DNA of 8,197 bases, from the NCBI GenBank assembly GCA_021157445.1, contig JAGGWM010000094.1:1-8197 (forward strand), given 5' to 3'. Positions 7,125 to 8,197 of this stretch are shown here, in pieces. Positions within the stretch are counted from its first letter, which is position 1; the number at the start of each line of letters is the position of its first letter. Below the pieces are notes generated by a model. It was not told where the DNA came from and did no database searches. It saw only the letters and a list, made by a program, of their open reading frames with translations. The DNA comes from Thermococcus sp. GTDB taxonomy: Archaea > Methanobacteriota_B > Thermococci > Thermococcales > Thermococcaceae. The translations under genes and the position numbers were made by a program.

Positions 7125-7271
7125 TGATGATACCCAGCGGCATGTCCGTTGGGTGGAGGGCCCTCTGACCGGGCCGTATGCGGTCTATCGCAAGCCTGCC
7201 CCGTTTTGGGGCGTTCCCATGTTGGGAACCCTCGCCAAGGGGAGGCAGGTCAGAACCTCTCCAGTATTTTT
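7125..7271 (+). ncRNA. Probable structured non-coding RNA, family not identified
   Basis: About 145 bases, much richer in GC than the flanks. Helices on the plus strand: hairpin 7131-7140/7146-7155 (10 bp, with G·U pairs, loop CATGT); closing helix GGAGGG 7155-7160/7257-7262; a 3x2 internal loop; TCTGACC 7164-7170/GGTCAGA 7248-7254; GGCCG 7172-7176/CGGTC 7181-7185 with loop TATG; CCCC 7199-7202/GGGG 7208-7211; GTTCCC 7213-7218/GGGAAC 7224-7229; and CCTC 7230-7233 facing GAGG 7242-7245. Several pairs are G·U only on the plus strand (for example 7137/7150), which sets the direction. A T5 tract (7267-7271) five bases after the closing helix fits a terminator, and a TATA box sits about 25 bases before the 5' end. 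Some helices compete (CCTGCC 7195-7200 can pair with 7244-7249). The 3' end overlaps the last codons of the radical SAM gene, antisense. It may be one of the GC-rich Pyrococcus RNAs (Hgc/ssc type), but I cannot assign which. Confidence 0.65.
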
Positions 7272-8197
7272 GGAATCTCTTGGGGCTCAAGGGCGGTCTC
7301 GACAATATAGCCCTTCTCCACCAAAATTTTATTGAAGAGTTCTTCTCTCCTCCAGCCGTCTAAAGTAGAGTCCCCATAAAACATGACCTCCGGGAGAAGA
7401 AGCACTCCCAGCTCAACCTCCGGAAGCTTTTCAACTTCCCTAAGGACATCATAAGCCGTTAATAAACCGGCAGTACCTATATTGCCCCCGAAGAATTCAT
7501 TTTTGACCATTGCGACATTAATTTTTGGGAAGAGACGCTTGATTTCTGGATAAGCCAGCTCTCCGGTGAAGATGTAAGTTGGTAGAGAGGGCTCAACGTC
7601 AAAAGGCTCTAGGGGAATCTTGAATTCCCCAAGTAGTGCCTGAAATATTGGGGGAATAACTACCTTTAGGCTGAGCTCTTTCTGCTTCTCAAGAACGACG
7701 TTCTTAACAAAGAGAAGCTCTTCCCGTGTTAATGCCCTCGTCCTTGAATATCTAGTTACTCCAATAGGGAAAAGTCTGGCTTCATGGACACCAAAGTCCT
7801 CCAAATCGTCCAAGATTTCCCCTATATCGGAAACGTTGTAGCCGGGAGTTAAGATTATATCCGCTATGACCCTAAAGTTCTCCACAACCTTAGGTAGAAG
7901 GTCAATAACCTTCCCAGCGTTTCTGTTTTTCATGAGCCTAATTCTTACGTCCTTCTTTGTGGTGTGGAGAGAAATCTGAATCTCATCAAGCCCCGCTGAG
8001 TGCAAACTCTCAATCCTCTTTTCATCAAAGCAAACGTTTGCACTAGTATCAGTCACCCTTATCCACAAATCATAGTGCTTTCTCGCATAGGCTATCCTGT
8101 TTTCGAGGTCAGGATCATTAAGAGTATCGTGCTTAGAAACGCGGTATATCATCTGAGGCGGATTCTGCACAAGGTAACAAAAAACACAATCATTCCC
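7250..8197 (-). CDS. Radical SAM protein with C-terminal DUF512 domain (N-terminus outside window)
   Basis: The frame is open from the right edge to TGA at 7252-7250, giving 315 residues without the true N-terminus. The first visible residues, GNDCVFCYL, contain the last two cysteines of the radical SAM CxxxCxxC motif, whose first cysteine would lie just before the edge. A radical SAM barrel follows, with [20 protein letters not shown] and QISLHTT typical of the beta strands and helices. The C-terminal third carries DUF512 hallmarks: [18 protein letters not shown], then [17 protein letters not shown]. Related bacterial proteins place a PDZ-like domain before the radical SAM domain; whether one is present here cannot be seen. 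The reaction is unknown. It probably binds a [4Fe-4S] cluster and cleaves S-adenosylmethionine. Its 3' end overlaps the antisense structured RNA by about 20 bases, and it is not clearly in an operon with the NOG1 gene. Confidence 0.85.
   Translation of the reverse strand, partial: GNDCVFCYLVQNPPQMIYRVSKHDTLNDPDLENRIAYARKHYDLWIRVTDTSANVCFDEKRIESLHSAGLDEIQISLHTTKKDVRIRLMKNRNAGKVIDLLPKVVENFRVIADIILTPGYNVSDIGEILDDLEDFGVHEARLFPIGVTRYSRTRALTREELLFVKNVVLEKQKELSLKVVIPPIFQALLGEFKIPLEPFDVEPSLPTYIFTGELAYPEIKRLFPKINVAMVKNEFFGGNIGTAGLLTAYDVLREVEKLPEVELGVLLLPEVMFYGDSTLDGWRREELFNKILVEKGYIVETALEPQEIPKILERF
7267..7271 (+). terminator. T5 terminator of the structured RNA
   Basis: TTTTT at 7267-7271 follows the 3' strand of the closing helix (ends 7262) by four bases. 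It lies within the antisense coding end of the radical SAM gene, so it is a short terminator constrained by coding sequence. Confidence 0.5.

Noticed and set aside
7124..7168. Box C/D guide RNA signature (TTGATGA at 7124-7130 and CTGA at 7165-7168)
   Set aside because: The C box has T instead of a purine at its first position, CTGA is buried in the TCTGACC/GGTCAGA helix, no C'/D' boxes lie between, and the intervening bases form a hairpin rather than free guide sequence.
7058..7271. RNase P RNA or SRP RNA
   Set aside because: GAGGAAAGCCC at 7080-7090 resembles the RNase P CR-I block, but the partner conserved blocks (ACAGAAA and others) are missing and a TATA box follows it. The SRP helix 8 symmetric loop and GNAR tetraloop are not seen, and the length is too short.
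6964..7305. Minus-strand 113-codon frame over the GC-rich island, and plus-strand frames at 7153-7363
   Set aside because: Proline/arginine-rich translations without domain character, produced by GC-rich stems. They overlap the start of the NOG1 gene or the end of the radical SAM gene, and have no ribosome binding sites.

Overview
The window looks like a chromosome segment from a hyperthermophilic archaeon of the order Thermococcales (Thermococcus/Pyrococcus group); I do not assign a species. The evidence is an archaeal S8e ribosomal protein, an archaeal short NOG1-type GTPase, a UPF0212 (DUF555) protein next to a DUF357 protein, a CTP synthase, GGTGA/GAGGTGA-type ribosome binding sites, TTTATA/TTTAAA boxes about 25 bases before expected transcript starts, and T-run terminators. 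A few strongly GC-rich patches stand out in an AT-leaning sequence, as structural RNAs do in such genomes.

Positions 1-1200 have an accessory character: AT-rich, sparse and partly decayed. They hold the 5' end of a hydantoinase A/5-oxoprolinase-type gene (minus strand, running off the left edge), a small cupin gene diverging from it, a 9-codon reading frame with an excellent ribosome binding site, and on the minus strand a membrane-protein-like relic interrupted by a stop. The spacer between hyuA and the cupin gene carries a tandem 10-bp repeat near the expected cupin transcript start.

From about 1200 to the right edge the window is compact core genome. A two-gene operon encodes DUF357 and UPF0212 proteins, followed by a T-run terminator and pyrG. 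pyrG meets a convergent six-helix membrane protein gene, with a 4-base overlap at the stop codons. That gene diverges from the S8e gene around what appears to be one shared TATA box. Next comes a membrane-anchored coiled-coil protein with tandem zinc ribbons; its last 38 bases overlap, antiparallel, the end of a NOG1-like GTPase gene. At the right edge is a minus-strand radical SAM/DUF512 protein whose N-terminus lies outside the window.

The most interesting part is the gap between the NOG1 and radical SAM genes (6981-7249). It is GC-rich and full of self-complementary segments. It has its own TATA box at 7096-7104, a nested closing helix (7155-7170 with 7248-7262) and a T5 tract at 7267-7271, all on the plus strand. 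I read it as a gene for a structured RNA of about 145 nt that I cannot assign to SRP RNA, RNase P RNA, tRNA, 5S rRNA or a standard box C/D guide. A second isolated GC-rich hairpin lies just upstream at 7058-7093.

Core functions represented are pyrimidine nucleotide synthesis (pyrG), translation and ribosome assembly (S8e, NOG1-like GTPase), and possibly RNA-based regulation or guidance. The genes appear to be separate transcription units apart from the DUF357-UPF0212 pair.
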